Positions 7,841 to 14,502 of a stretch of DNA of 14,502 nucleotides are shown here, piece by piece. The notes under the pieces are model-generated. The model made no database searches and was not told the origin of the DNA. It worked only from the letters and a program-made list of their open reading frames with translations. A program made the position numbers and the translations under genes. The DNA is from Myxococcales bacterium. GTDB taxonomy: Bacteria; Myxococcota; Myxococcia; Myxococcales; Myxococcaceae. The DNA lies in contig PMBV01000308.1 of NCBI GenBank assembly GCA_003153055.1, positions 1 through 14,502 of the forward strand, given 5' to 3'. Within the stretch, counting starts at the first letter, position 1, and every line of letters starts with the position of its first letter.

Positions 7841-7954
7841 TCGTCGCGTTGACCTTCGGCAAAAGCCGTCAAATGGCCGAATTTGCTCTATTTTTCTTTG
7901 CTGCGTGGGCCCTTTCCAGAGAATAGATTTGGAAAAGGGGGAACGGGGGCACCG

Positions 7955-9079
7955 TTGGAACGGATTCTCATTGTCGACGATGACGAGCACATCACCGAAG
8001 TCGTCGCGAAGCTCGCCAAGTCGATGGGCTTCGACGTCGTTGCGTACACGAACCCCGAGGAAGCCGCCAAGGAGACGCGTTTCGATCTCGTGGTGACCGA
8101 CTTCATGATGCCCAATCTCTCGGGCATCGAGCTGCTGCGGATCCTCCGCCAGACGAACCCCGAGGCCGTGCGGGTTCTCATCACCGCCGCGTCGGACTTC
8201 AAGGTGGCCATGCGGGCGGTGAACGACGGCGAGGTGTTTCGGCTCCTGGGCAAGCCATGGCACGTCGCCGAGCTGCGCAGCGTGTTGGGCCAAGCGGCCC
8301 AGTACCATCGACTCGTCCAAGAGAACAAGCGGCTCGCCAGCGAGCTCGAGCGGCGAAACACCGAGCTGACTCACTTGAACCAGACGCTCGAACAACAGGT
8401 CGTCGAGCGCACCACTGGCCTCTTCGAGGGAATGATCCGCGCCCTCGACTACCGCGACACCGAGACGCAGTGGCATTCGTGGCGAGTGGCCAAGTTCACC
8501 CGCCGCATCGCGCTCGAGTTGAACATCTCGGGCGAAGAGTTGGTCACCATCGAGCAAGGGGCCCTGCTCCATGACATCGGGAAGATCGGCGTGCGCGACT
8601 CGATCCTCCTGAAGCCCGGTCCGCTGACCCCCGAAGAATGGGTCGACATGCGGCAGCACCCCGAGTTCGGCTGGCGAATGCTGGCCAACATTCCGTACCT
8701 CAAGGACGCCGCGAAGATCGTCCACCAGCACCAGGAGCGCTGGGACGGCAAGGGCTACCCACAGGGCCTGCGCGGCGAGCAGATCTGCCTCGGCGCGAGG
8801 ATCTTCTGCCTGGCCGACACGCTGGACGCCATCGTCTCGGACCGGCCGTATCGAAAAGGGAGCAGTCAGGAGTTCGCGCTCGCGGAGATCGGCCGCCTCG
8901 CCGGCACGCAGTTCGACCCCACCCTGGTCGCCGTCTTCCTCGGCCTTCCCCCGACTGAATGGAACCGGATCCGCGAGGAGATCGAGGTGATGGCCCAGGC
9001 AGACAAAGCTCGGGAGCAGCACCAACCAACGCCAGTGCCCTCGGTGCCAGTCTTGAGTGCGGCGGGCATTCGCTATTAG
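7955..9079 (+). CDS. Response regulator with REC and HD-GYP domains (c-di-GMP phosphodiesterase family)
   Basis: 374-residue two-component output protein. The REC domain (1-120) has the acidic pocket D8-D10, phospho-acceptor Asp49 (VVTDFMMP), Thr77 and Lys100 (LLGKPW). A coiled-coil linker follows (about 120-153, ENKRLASELERRNTELTHLN). The HD-GYP domain (about 155-345) shows LLHDIGKIG (His206-Asp207), Lys210, His235, ERWDGKGYP (GYP at 267-269), and ADTLDAIVSDRPYRKG. The family hydrolyses cyclic di-GMP at a metal centre. Oddity: the usual HHE before RWDG is His259-Gln260-Glu261, so one expected metal His is Gln. I chose TTG 7955-7957 because it gives MERILIVDD, the normal REC start, with GGGGG five bases upstream; a TTG at 7883 would add 24 unrelated residues. 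The membrane-protein gene follows after 12 bp. No histidine kinase is adjacent. Confidence 0.92.
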   Translation: MERILIVDDDEHITEVVAKLAKSMGFDVVAYTNPEEAAKETRFDLVVTDFMMPNLSGIELLRILRQTNPEAVRVLITAASDFKVAMRAVNDGEVFRLLGKPWHVAELRSVLGQAAQYHRLVQENKRLASELERRNTELTHLNQTLEQQVVERTTGLFEGMIRALDYRDTETQWHSWRVAKFTRRIALELNISGEELVTIEQGALLHDIGKIGVRDSILLKPGPLTPEEWVDMRQHPEFGWRMLANIPYLKDAAKIVHQHQERWDGKGYPQGLRGEQICLGARIFCLADTLDAIVSDRPYRKGSSQEFALAEIGRLAGTQFDPTLVAVFLGLPPTEWNRIREEIEVMAQADKAREQHQPTPVPSVPVLSAAGIRY

Positions 9080-9091
9080 ACAGTCGCACCG

Positions 9092-9934
9092 ATGAAGTGC
9101 CCGACCTGTCGCTCGATCGTCGCGGAAGACGCGGCCGTGTGCCCCAAGTGCGACACGGTGCTCGACCCCTCCTTGTTCGACGCAACCCCGCCCGAGCTCG
9201 ACGCCGAGGACACGACCGGGTCCCACCGGCCGCTCGTGCCACCCCGGGCCAAGGCGCCTGGGGCACGCTCGGGCACCAAGCGAGCGGGCGCCCCTCGCAC
9301 GACCGAGCGACGCAGACCCGTCGAGCCGCGGCGCACCGCGGGGCGCATGCCTGAGGCGCCTCCTGCCGCGCCCCGTGGTTCCGTCAGACGCGACTGGCGC
9401 GAGGAGGTCTCGCAGGAGGACTGGGACGCCATGCCCCGCAGGCCAGCGCCGGCATTCGTCGCCGACAAGGCGCTGGACCCCGACGACGTCATCGGGCAGG
9501 CCAAGACCTTCATCGTCGGCCTGTCGACGGCGGACAAGCTGGCCTTCTTCGGCTCGGCCACGATGGTGCTCGCCTGCTTCTTCCCCTGGAAAGAGACGGT
9601 GGCCGAGGGTGAGGTGCTGGGGCTGCTCAGCCTGGGCGTGGTCGTCTTCGGGCTGTCGGTGGCCGCGCTCAGCGCCATCGTCGTGCGGGTGAGGCCTCGG
9701 CCGCGAGCGACCAACCCGCTCCCTTCTTGGGTGGCCCAGCTCGGCGCCATCGGGTTCTCCGAGCTGTGGTGCGTGATGTACGCGGTCACCTCGCTCGACA
9801 CCACGACCGCGCGCTCTCCGGTGGGCAACTTCGAGATGTGGGTGTCAAAGCCCAGCTTCGGGCTCATCCTCGCCTTCCTCGCGGGCATCGTGGCCTTGGC
9901 GGGAACGGTGATGGGCCTCAAAGAAACGCGGTGA
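9092..9934 (+). CDS. Zinc-ribbon membrane protein, four helices, function unknown
   Basis: 280-residue predicted inner-membrane protein. The N-terminus is a zinc ribbon, CPTC at 3-6 and CPKC at 17-20. Residues about 30-120 form a Pro/Arg/Ala-rich, probably disordered cytoplasmic linker. The C-terminal half has four hydrophobic helices at about 150-166 (ending FFPWK), 175-198, 213-235 and 255-276, with short connecting loops. I recognise no named family beyond the zinc-ribbon; the pattern is common in myxobacterial hypothetical proteins. It begins 12 bp after the HD-GYP gene on the same strand, so co-transcription is likely, and it could be a membrane partner of the response regulator, although nothing in the sequence proves it. 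Start ATG 9092 puts the ribbon at the very N-terminus; the ribosome site is weak, suggesting translational coupling. Confidence 0.75.
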   Translation: MKCPTCRSIVAEDAAVCPKCDTVLDPSLFDATPPELDAEDTTGSHRPLVPPRAKAPGARSGTKRAGAPRTTERRRPVEPRRTAGRMPEAPPAAPRGSVRRDWREEVSQEDWDAMPRRPAPAFVADKALDPDDVIGQAKTFIVGLSTADKLAFFGSATMVLACFFPWKETVAEGEVLGLLSLGVVVFGLSVAALSAIVVRVRPRPRATNPLPSWVAQLGAIGFSELWCVMYAVTSLDTTTARSPVGNFEMWVSKPSFGLILAFLAGIVALAGTVMGLKETR

Positions 9935-9990
9935 CGGTCACGCCGCTCGTCGGCTGGAGTCGGCGCTGTCTACCGGGGTGGTGAGGTGCT

Positions 9991-12900
9991 TCACGCCACC
10001 TGCTGGTCGCCGTTGGCCGCCACCGCGTCCTTGAGCCGCACCGACACCAGCTTGGAGACGCCCGGCTCCTCCATGGTGACGCCGTACAGCGCGTCGACGA
10101 CCTCCATGGTGCGCTTGTTGTGGGTGATGAGAATGAACTGAGACCCCTTGCTCATCTCACGCACCATGTCGTTGTAGCGGCCCACGTTCCCTTCATCGAG
10201 CGGGGCGTCGACCTCATCGAGAAGACAGAACGGCGTCGGCTTGATGAGGAAGATGGCGAAGATCAACGCCACCGCGGTCAGCGCCTTCTCTCCACCGGAG
10301 AAGAGGTTGACGCTCTGGAGCTTCTTCCCCGGCGGCTGGGCGAGGATCTCGAGCCCCGGCTCCTCACCCGGGCCCCCAGGCACCAGCGTGAGCGACGCCC
10401 GGCCTCCGCCGAACAGCCGGGGGAAGACGACCTGGAACTTGTCATTGACGATGTCGAAGGTCTCTTTGAACCGCGCCCGGCTGGTCTCGTCGATGCGCCC
10501 GATGGCGTCCTTGAGCTTCGCCAGCGAGTCTTCGAGATCGGTCTTCTGCGCGCTGAGGAAGGTGAAGCGCTGATCGAGCTCCTGGTGCTCCTCGATGGCG
10601 GTGACGTTGACCTCACCCATGCGCTCCACCGCGGACCGAAGCTCGTCGAGCGTGGCCTGGGCGTCCTCGGGAAGCGGAGCCGCCGAGCGGTACTGCTCCA
10701 GCACGTCGGCGATGGCCACCTGGTACCGCTCCTGGATCTGCGTGGCCAGGTGATCGAGGGCGATGGCCAGCTCGCGCTGCCTCAATGACGCTTCGTTCTT
10801 CTGCGAGATGAGCACCTCGGCCGACGTCCTCAGTCCCTTGAGCGTGCCCTCGTCTTCCCGCACCGCCGCGCCTGCCTGGGCGTGGGCCACCTTGCGGGCC
10901 TCCAGCCGCTCCCGGGCACCGAACAGCGTCGTCTCTCGTTCGGCCCGGGCCACGGCCGTCTCGGCCAGCCGCCCCTCGAGGGCCGCCATCTGCTCCCGGC
11001 CTTCGACTGACGCCCGCTCCACCCGGCTCGACCGCTCGCGCAGCTCGGCCACCTGGTTCGCCAGCGACTCGACCCGCCTCCGCGCGGCCTCTCCGCGCTC
11101 GGCCACCGAAGCCACCTTGACCTTGATTTCGGTGAGCGCGGCCTTGATCGCCTCGCTCCGGGATCGCAGCACGTCGAGCTCGGACGCCATGAGGCGCACC
11201 CGCTCTTCCCGAACGCCTCGGTCGGCTTGCGCGTGGGCCGCCTCACCGCGCGCCGCCTCCGCGTCGAACGACAGCGCCCGCTTGGAGGTCTCCAGCGCCT
11301 TCAGCTCGCCGTCGAAGGTGACGATGCGCTCCCGCAGGCGGGCCAGGCTCGACCCGGCCTGGTGCAGGTCTTTCTCGTGGCCGGTGAGCGAGAGCTCCTC
11401 GGCGTGCCGGTGGTTCTCGAGCCCCTTCAGCACGCCCTCCGAGTGGCCGAGCTGCTTCTGGAGCGCGTAGTGACGGGTGATGATCTCGTTGTACCGCTCC
11501 TCGACGTGCGCCACCTGCTGGGAGAGCTCGGCGATCTCCCGCTTCTTCTGCAGCGCGCCCACCGCCGGGCCCTCGAGCACACCGCCGGTCACAACCCCAC
11601 CTGGCCGGACCACGTCGCCCTCGAGCGTCACGAAGGTCGAGTCAGGGTGGGCTTCGGCGCAGCGCTTGGCCGCGGGGAGATCGCGCACCAGCGCCACTCC
11701 GGCGAGGAGCTGCTCCACCACCGGCCGGAGCACCTCGTCGCGCACCGACACCGAGCTCACCAGCATGCCCAGGACGTCTTCCGACACCACCCCCGGCCGA
11801 GCGCCTTCTGCCGGGCTCGGCACGGGGAGGAACGTGGAGCGCCCCTCGGCCAACAGCCGGAGCTGCTCGGCCAGCTCGTACCCACGGCCGGAGGACTCGA
11901 CGATGATGTGCTGCAGCCGATCGCCCAGCGCGGCCTCGACGGCCTTCTCGAGCTCCGGCGGCGCGCTGACGACGTCGGACACCACGCCGAAGACACCGGC
12001 CTCTTGGGGCCGCTCGCCCACGTGGGCCATGACCGCCCGCACGCCGCGATCGTACCCTTCGTAGTTCCGCTGAATTTCCTCGAGCGAGACCAACCGGCTG
12101 CGCTTGTCAGCCAGGTCTTCACGCAGGGCGACGACCATCACCTCGTTCTCGGCGAAGGCCTCGCGCAGCCGCTTGATCGTGGTTTCCTCGGCGCCGCGGC
12201 GCTCGGTCAGCTCGATGCTCGTCATGCGGTGCTGCTCGACCCGATCGAGCACCTCACGGCGGAGCGCCTCGAGCTCGGCCTCTTCCCTCTCGAGACCGCC
12301 CTTGTCCTCGGCCAGCTTGAGGCTCCGCTGTTCGGCATCGAGGCGTCGCTGCTCGAGGGTCGCCAGCGTGCTCAGGTGGCCGGCGATCTTGCTGGCCAGC
12401 TCCGCGTGGGCAGCCCGCTCATGCTCGAGGCGAGTGGCGATTTCGTGGGTGAGCTCGGCGGCGCGCCGCAGCTCCTCTTCCTTCACCTGCAGGAGCACCT
12501 CGTCTTCCCGGTTCGCGACCCCCATGTGCTCGAGCTCTGACGACGCCTGCTCGCGCTCCTTCTCGGCAGCCTCCCTGCGCGCCACCACCACGGCCAGCTC
12601 GGTCTCGGCTGCCTGGGTGCGCTCGAGGGTGGCCGAGAGATCGGCCTGCCAGTGCGCGACGCTCTGGGCCTCGAGCTGCACCTGGCGCTCGAGGGCGTAC
12701 ACCTCGGCAGACTCGGCCTCGAGGGACGTGGTGTCGGAGTCGAGCGATGATCGCCGCGCGGCCAGCGCCTGTTCCATGGCGTTGAGCTCGACGGTGGCCT
12801 GCTGCTCGGCCTGCGTCAGCCGCTCGAGCTCGACCTCCACCGCCTGCTTCTGGCCGGTGACGTCGATCCACTTGAGCGACGAAGCGTGGAGCTCGATGTC

Positions 12901-13581
12901 GCGCATCTCGGCCTTGAGGCGCTTGTACTTCTCGGCCTTCTTGGCTTGCCGCTCGAGGGCGCCCAGGCGGCGCTCGAGCTCGGCCACGATGTCGTTGACC
13001 CGCAAGAGGTTCTGCTGGGTGTACTCCAGCTTTCGCTCGGCGGCGCGGCGACGGGCCTTGTAGCGGGTGATGCCGGCCGCCTCTTCGATGAAGCTCCGCC
13101 GATCCTCCGGGCGAGCCGAGACGATCTGCCCGACCCGACCTTGCTCGATGATGGAGTACGCCCGGGTGCCCACGCCGGTGCCGAGGAAGAGCTCGGTGAT
13201 GTCGAGCAGTCGGCACGAGGTCTTGTTGATCTGGTACTCGGACTCGCCGCTGCGAAAGAGCCTCCGAGTGACAGACACCTCGGGCAGCCCGGCCAGGGTC
13301 TCGGGCAGCACGTCGCCTTCGCCCACCGAGAACGTCAGCGTCACCTCGGCCATCGACAACGGCGGGTGCGTCTCGGAGCCGTTGAAGATGACGTCCTCCA
13401 TGCCACGGCCACGGAGGTTCTTCGCCGACTGCTCGCCCATCGCCCAGCGGATGGCGTCGACCACGTTCGACTTTCCACACCCGTTCGGCCCAACGACCCC
13501 CGTGATGCCGTCATCGAACGAGAAGACGACGCGCTCCATGAAGGACTTGAAACCAGTGATGTCGAGGCGCTTGATTCGCAT
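9991..13581 (-). CDS. smc: Chromosome segregation/condensation ATPase SMC
   Basis: 1196-residue SMC protein, full length for bacteria (usually about 1150-1200). It compacts and separates sister chromosomes as a dimer, normally with ScpA and ScpB (not in this window). N-terminal head: GPNGCGKSN Walker A (Lys37) and WAMGEQSAKNLRG. Arms of coiled coil: about 165-505 and 670-1010, rich in Glu, Arg, Ala and Leu. Hinge: about 510-665, opening GYDRGVRAVM and closing GGVVTGG. C-terminal head: signature NLFSGGEKAL (Ser1095), Walker B FCLLDEVDAPLD with catalytic Glu1123, and the D-loop. I prefer ATG 13579-13581, giving MRIKRLDITGFKSF as in other SMCs, with GAGGGGG nine bases upstream; the in-frame TTG at 13590 directly abuts that site. 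It is convergent with the membrane-protein gene (56-bp gap) and follows the HtrA gene by 165 bp. Confidence 0.97.
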   Translation of the reverse strand: MRIKRLDITGFKSFMERVVFSFDDGITGVVGPNGCGKSNVVDAIRWAMGEQSAKNLRGRGMEDVIFNGSETHPPLSMAEVTLTFSVGEGDVLPETLAGLPEVSVTRRLFRSGESEYQINKTSCRLLDITELFLGTGVGTRAYSIIEQGRVGQIVSARPEDRRSFIEEAAGITRYKARRRAAERKLEYTQQNLLRVNDIVAELERRLGALERQAKKAEKYKRLKAEMRDIELHASSLKWIDVTGQKQAVEVELERLTQAEQQATVELNAMEQALAARRSSLDSDTTSLEAESAEVYALERQVQLEAQSVAHWQADLSATLERTQAAETELAVVVARREAAEKEREQASSELEHMGVANREDEVLLQVKEEELRRAAELTHEIATRLEHERAAHAELASKIAGHLSTLATLEQRRLDAEQRSLKLAEDKGGLEREEAELEALRREVLDRVEQHRMTSIELTERRGAEETTIKRLREAFAENEVMVVALREDLADKRSRLVSLEEIQRNYEGYDRGVRAVMAHVGERPQEAGVFGVVSDVVSAPPELEKAVEAALGDRLQHIIVESSGRGYELAEQLRLLAEGRSTFLPVPSPAEGARPGVVSEDVLGMLVSSVSVRDEVLRPVVEQLLAGVALVRDLPAAKRCAEAHPDSTFVTLEGDVVRPGGVVTGGVLEGPAVGALQKKREIAELSQQVAHVEERYNEIITRHYALQKQLGHSEGVLKGLENHRHAEELSLTGHEKDLHQAGSSLARLRERIVTFDGELKALETSKRALSFDAEAARGEAAHAQADRGVREERVRLMASELDVLRSRSEAIKAALTEIKVKVASVAERGEAARRRVESLANQVAELRERSSRVERASVEGREQMAALEGRLAETAVARAERETTLFGARERLEARKVAHAQAGAAVREDEGTLKGLRTSAEVLISQKNEASLRQRELAIALDHLATQIQERYQVAIADVLEQYRSAAPLPEDAQATLDELRSAVERMGEVNVTAIEEHQELDQRFTFLSAQKTDLEDSLAKLKDAIGRIDETSRARFKETFDIVNDKFQVVFPRLFGGGRASLTLVPGGPGEEPGLEILAQPPGKKLQSVNLFSGGEKALTAVALIFAIFLIKPTPFCLLDEVDAPLDEGNVGRYNDMVREMSKGSQFILITHNKRTMEVVDALYGVTMEEPGVSKLVSVRLKDAVAANGDQQVA

Positions 13582-13593
13582 GGGCGGCAACCC

Positions 13594-13612
13594 CCTCAGA
13601 TCGCAGCTGAGG
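13594..13612 (-). promoter_or_regulatory. Leader hairpin overlapping the smc ribosome binding site
   Basis: On the minus strand CCTCAG (13607-13612) pairs with CTGAGG (13594-13599) around a 7-base loop. The 3' arm contains GAGG, the start of the GAGGGGG ribosome site used for ATG 13581, so folding would partly hide it. The stem is only 6 bp, so control of translation is a hypothesis. Confidence 0.3.
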
Positions 13613-13639
13613 CCGATTTGCCGGCCCCGGAAGGCCTTC

Positions 13640-13676
13640 GTCGTAGCATGCGCGTCACGCCGTGAGCAAGCGTGAC
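13640..13676 (-). promoter_or_regulatory. Possible smc promoter with dyad GTCACGC-N9-GCGTGAC
   Basis: A perfect 7-bp inverted repeat (13654-13660 with 13670-13676) has a weak -35 (TTGCTC, 13664-13669) in its centre. With an 18-base spacer a weak -10 (TACGAC, 13640-13645) follows. Each hexamer matches only three of six consensus bases. A competing palindrome TCACGCCGTGA sits at 13655-13665, and CGTGA occurs three times, at 13661, 13671 and 13686. The dyad is clear; the promoter is a guess. Confidence 0.25.
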
Positions 13677-13746
13677 ACTACATGCCGTGACCATACGTCG
13701 AGGGCTCCATCGAAGCGCCGAGAACCACTCGTTCGTCAGCGATGAC

Positions 13747-14502
13747 TCAGGGGACTTCGAGGGCGAAGAGGACCGCGTTTGAGGGGTTCTGCGCGGCGAC
13801 GGCGCGAAGGAGAACCACGGTTCCGCTCTTGAGGCCCCGCAGCAGAGAGACGAGCTCGTCACGGCCCTTCACGGGCTTGCGATTGGCCTCGACGACCACC
13901 AGCCCAGGCCGGAGGCCTGCCTTCTCGGCCGCCGAGCCGGGGACGATCTCGGCGATCAGCGCGCCAAGGAGCGGTGCGCCAGTGGCCTCGGCCATGCGGG
14001 GATCCACGTTGCCCAGGACCATGCCGAGGCGGCGATTGCTCTCGGAATTCTCGCCTCGCTTCTTGTCGTGCTCGCCTGACTTCTCGAGGTCGGGCCTCGT
14101 GCCGAGCGTCACCTTGAGCTCGAGGGGCTTGCCGTTGCGAATGACGGCCAAGGTGGCGGTGCTGTCGGGGCGCTTCAAGGCCACCAAGCGGGTGAGGGCC
14201 GATGAAGATTGAACCTTCTCGCCATCGACCGCGACGATGACATCCTCGCCCTTCACTCCACCCTTCTGGGCAGGGGCGTTCTCGTTGACCGAGCCGACCA
14301 GAGCCCCGTCGGCGGTGGGAACGCCGAGGGCCTTGGCCATCGGAGGCGTGAGGTCCTGGATCGACACTCCCAGCCAGCCGCGGGTGACGAAGCCCTGCTT
14401 TTCGAGCTGAGGCAACAGGGCTTTGACCAGATTCGACGGGACGGCGAACCCGATGCCGGTGGCGGCGCCGATGATGGCCGTGTTGATGCCGATGACCTCG
14501 CC
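13747..14502 (-). CDS. HtrA/Deg-family serine protease, C-terminal part with two PDZ domains (cut by window edge)
   Basis: 251 residues are visible, the C-terminal half of a periplasmic HtrA/DegP/DegQ protease-chaperone that handles misfolded envelope proteins. The fragment opens GEVIGINTAIIGAATGIGFAVP, the last strands of the trypsin-like domain; the catalytic Ser (GNSGG) would be about a dozen residues earlier, outside the window. PDZ1 is at about residues 40-135 (RGWLGVSIQDLTPPMAKALG, then GALVGSVNENAPAQKGGVKGEDVIVAVDG). A charged linker (EKSGEHDKKRGENSES) follows, then PDZ2 at about 155-250 (LGMVLGNVDPRMAEATG, PGSAAEKAGLRPG). It reads through without frameshift to TGA 13747-13749 and is the upstream neighbour of smc. 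Signal peptide and catalytic His/Asp cannot be checked here. Confidence 0.93.
   Translation of the reverse strand, partial: GEVIGINTAIIGAATGIGFAVPSNLVKALLPQLEKQGFVTRGWLGVSIQDLTPPMAKALGVPTADGALVGSVNENAPAQKGGVKGEDVIVAVDGEKVQSSSALTRLVALKRPDSTATLAVIRNGKPLELKVTLGTRPDLEKSGEHDKKRGENSESNRRLGMVLGNVDPRMAEATGAPLLGALIAEIVPGSAAEKAGLRPGLVVVEANRKPVKGRDELVSLLRGLKSGTVVLLRAVAAQNPSNAVLFALEVP

Noticed and set aside
7874..7886. Sigma-54-like promoter, TGGC...TTTGCT
   Set aside because: GG and GC are eight bases apart instead of the required ten.
7883..7954. Earlier TTG start for the HD-GYP gene
   Set aside because: It would add 24 residues ahead of a normal REC start and lies in AT-rich, promoter-like DNA.
7802..9226. 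474-codon open frame on the minus strand opposite the HD-GYP gene
   Set aside because: It is a GC-driven antisense shadow: the plus strand encodes a complete REC/HD-GYP protein with all motifs, and the antisense product has no recognisable domain.
11227..12540. 437-codon open frame on the plus strand inside smc
   Set aside because: It lies opposite the SMC coiled coil and hinge; composition is His/Leu/Arg-rich as expected from the complement of Glu/Leu/Arg codons.
13582..13746. tRNA or small RNA gene upstream of smc
   Set aside because: The hairpins are short and do not form a cloverleaf; no T-loop or anticodon arm is visible.

Overview
The window looks like a stretch of ordinary chromosome from a high-GC, Gram-negative bacterium, most likely a myxobacterium (Myxococcota). 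The clues are strong G/C preference at third codon positions, frequent GTG/TTG starts, free-standing GspE/PilB N-terminal (MshEN-type) domain proteins, an HD-GYP response regulator, a large acyl-CoA dehydrogenase of about 610 residues, and tight divergent or convergent packing. The taxonomic call is an inference from gene content, not a database match. I see no transposase, integrase, CRISPR array, tRNA or rRNA. No gene-free stretch exceeds 300 bases.

Layout. (A) 3490 to 1, minus strand, a compact likely operon: an outer-membrane-type lipoprotein, two MshEN-domain proteins without an ATPase domain, a small DUF2085 membrane protein, and an ECF sigma factor cut by the window edge. (B) 3530-4722, plus strand: an ExbB/TolQ-type and ExbD/TolR-type pair, divergent from A across only 39 bp. 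(C) 4766-7798, minus strand: an acyl-CoA dehydrogenase preceded by a 2,4-diaminopentanoate-dehydrogenase-like NAD(P) oxidoreductase, with a hairpin between this block and B. (D) 7955-9934, plus strand: a REC/HD-GYP response regulator and a zinc-ribbon membrane protein. (E) 9991 to 14502, minus strand: the chromosome condensation protein SMC, then the PDZ half of an HtrA/Deg protease running off the right edge.

How the parts may work together. Block A combines envelope-linked proteins with two domains of a family known to bind cyclic di-GMP, and it ends in an alternative sigma factor. Block D encodes a predicted c-di-GMP phosphodiesterase or sensor, but with a Gln in place of one metal-binding His. 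A shared c-di-GMP theme is therefore possible, though nothing in the sequence links A and D directly. SMC, HtrA and the oxidoreductases look like core or housekeeping functions.

The most interesting items are the tandem ATPase-less MshEN proteins with a shared C-terminal tail, a 20-bp near-perfect dyad between the amine-dehydrogenase-like gene and the HD-GYP gene, an acidic substitution in the third membrane helix of the ExbB-like protein, and structured leader/promoter regions upstream of the acyl-CoA dehydrogenase and smc. I did not find a clear, wholly new multi-gene system; block A is the best candidate for one.
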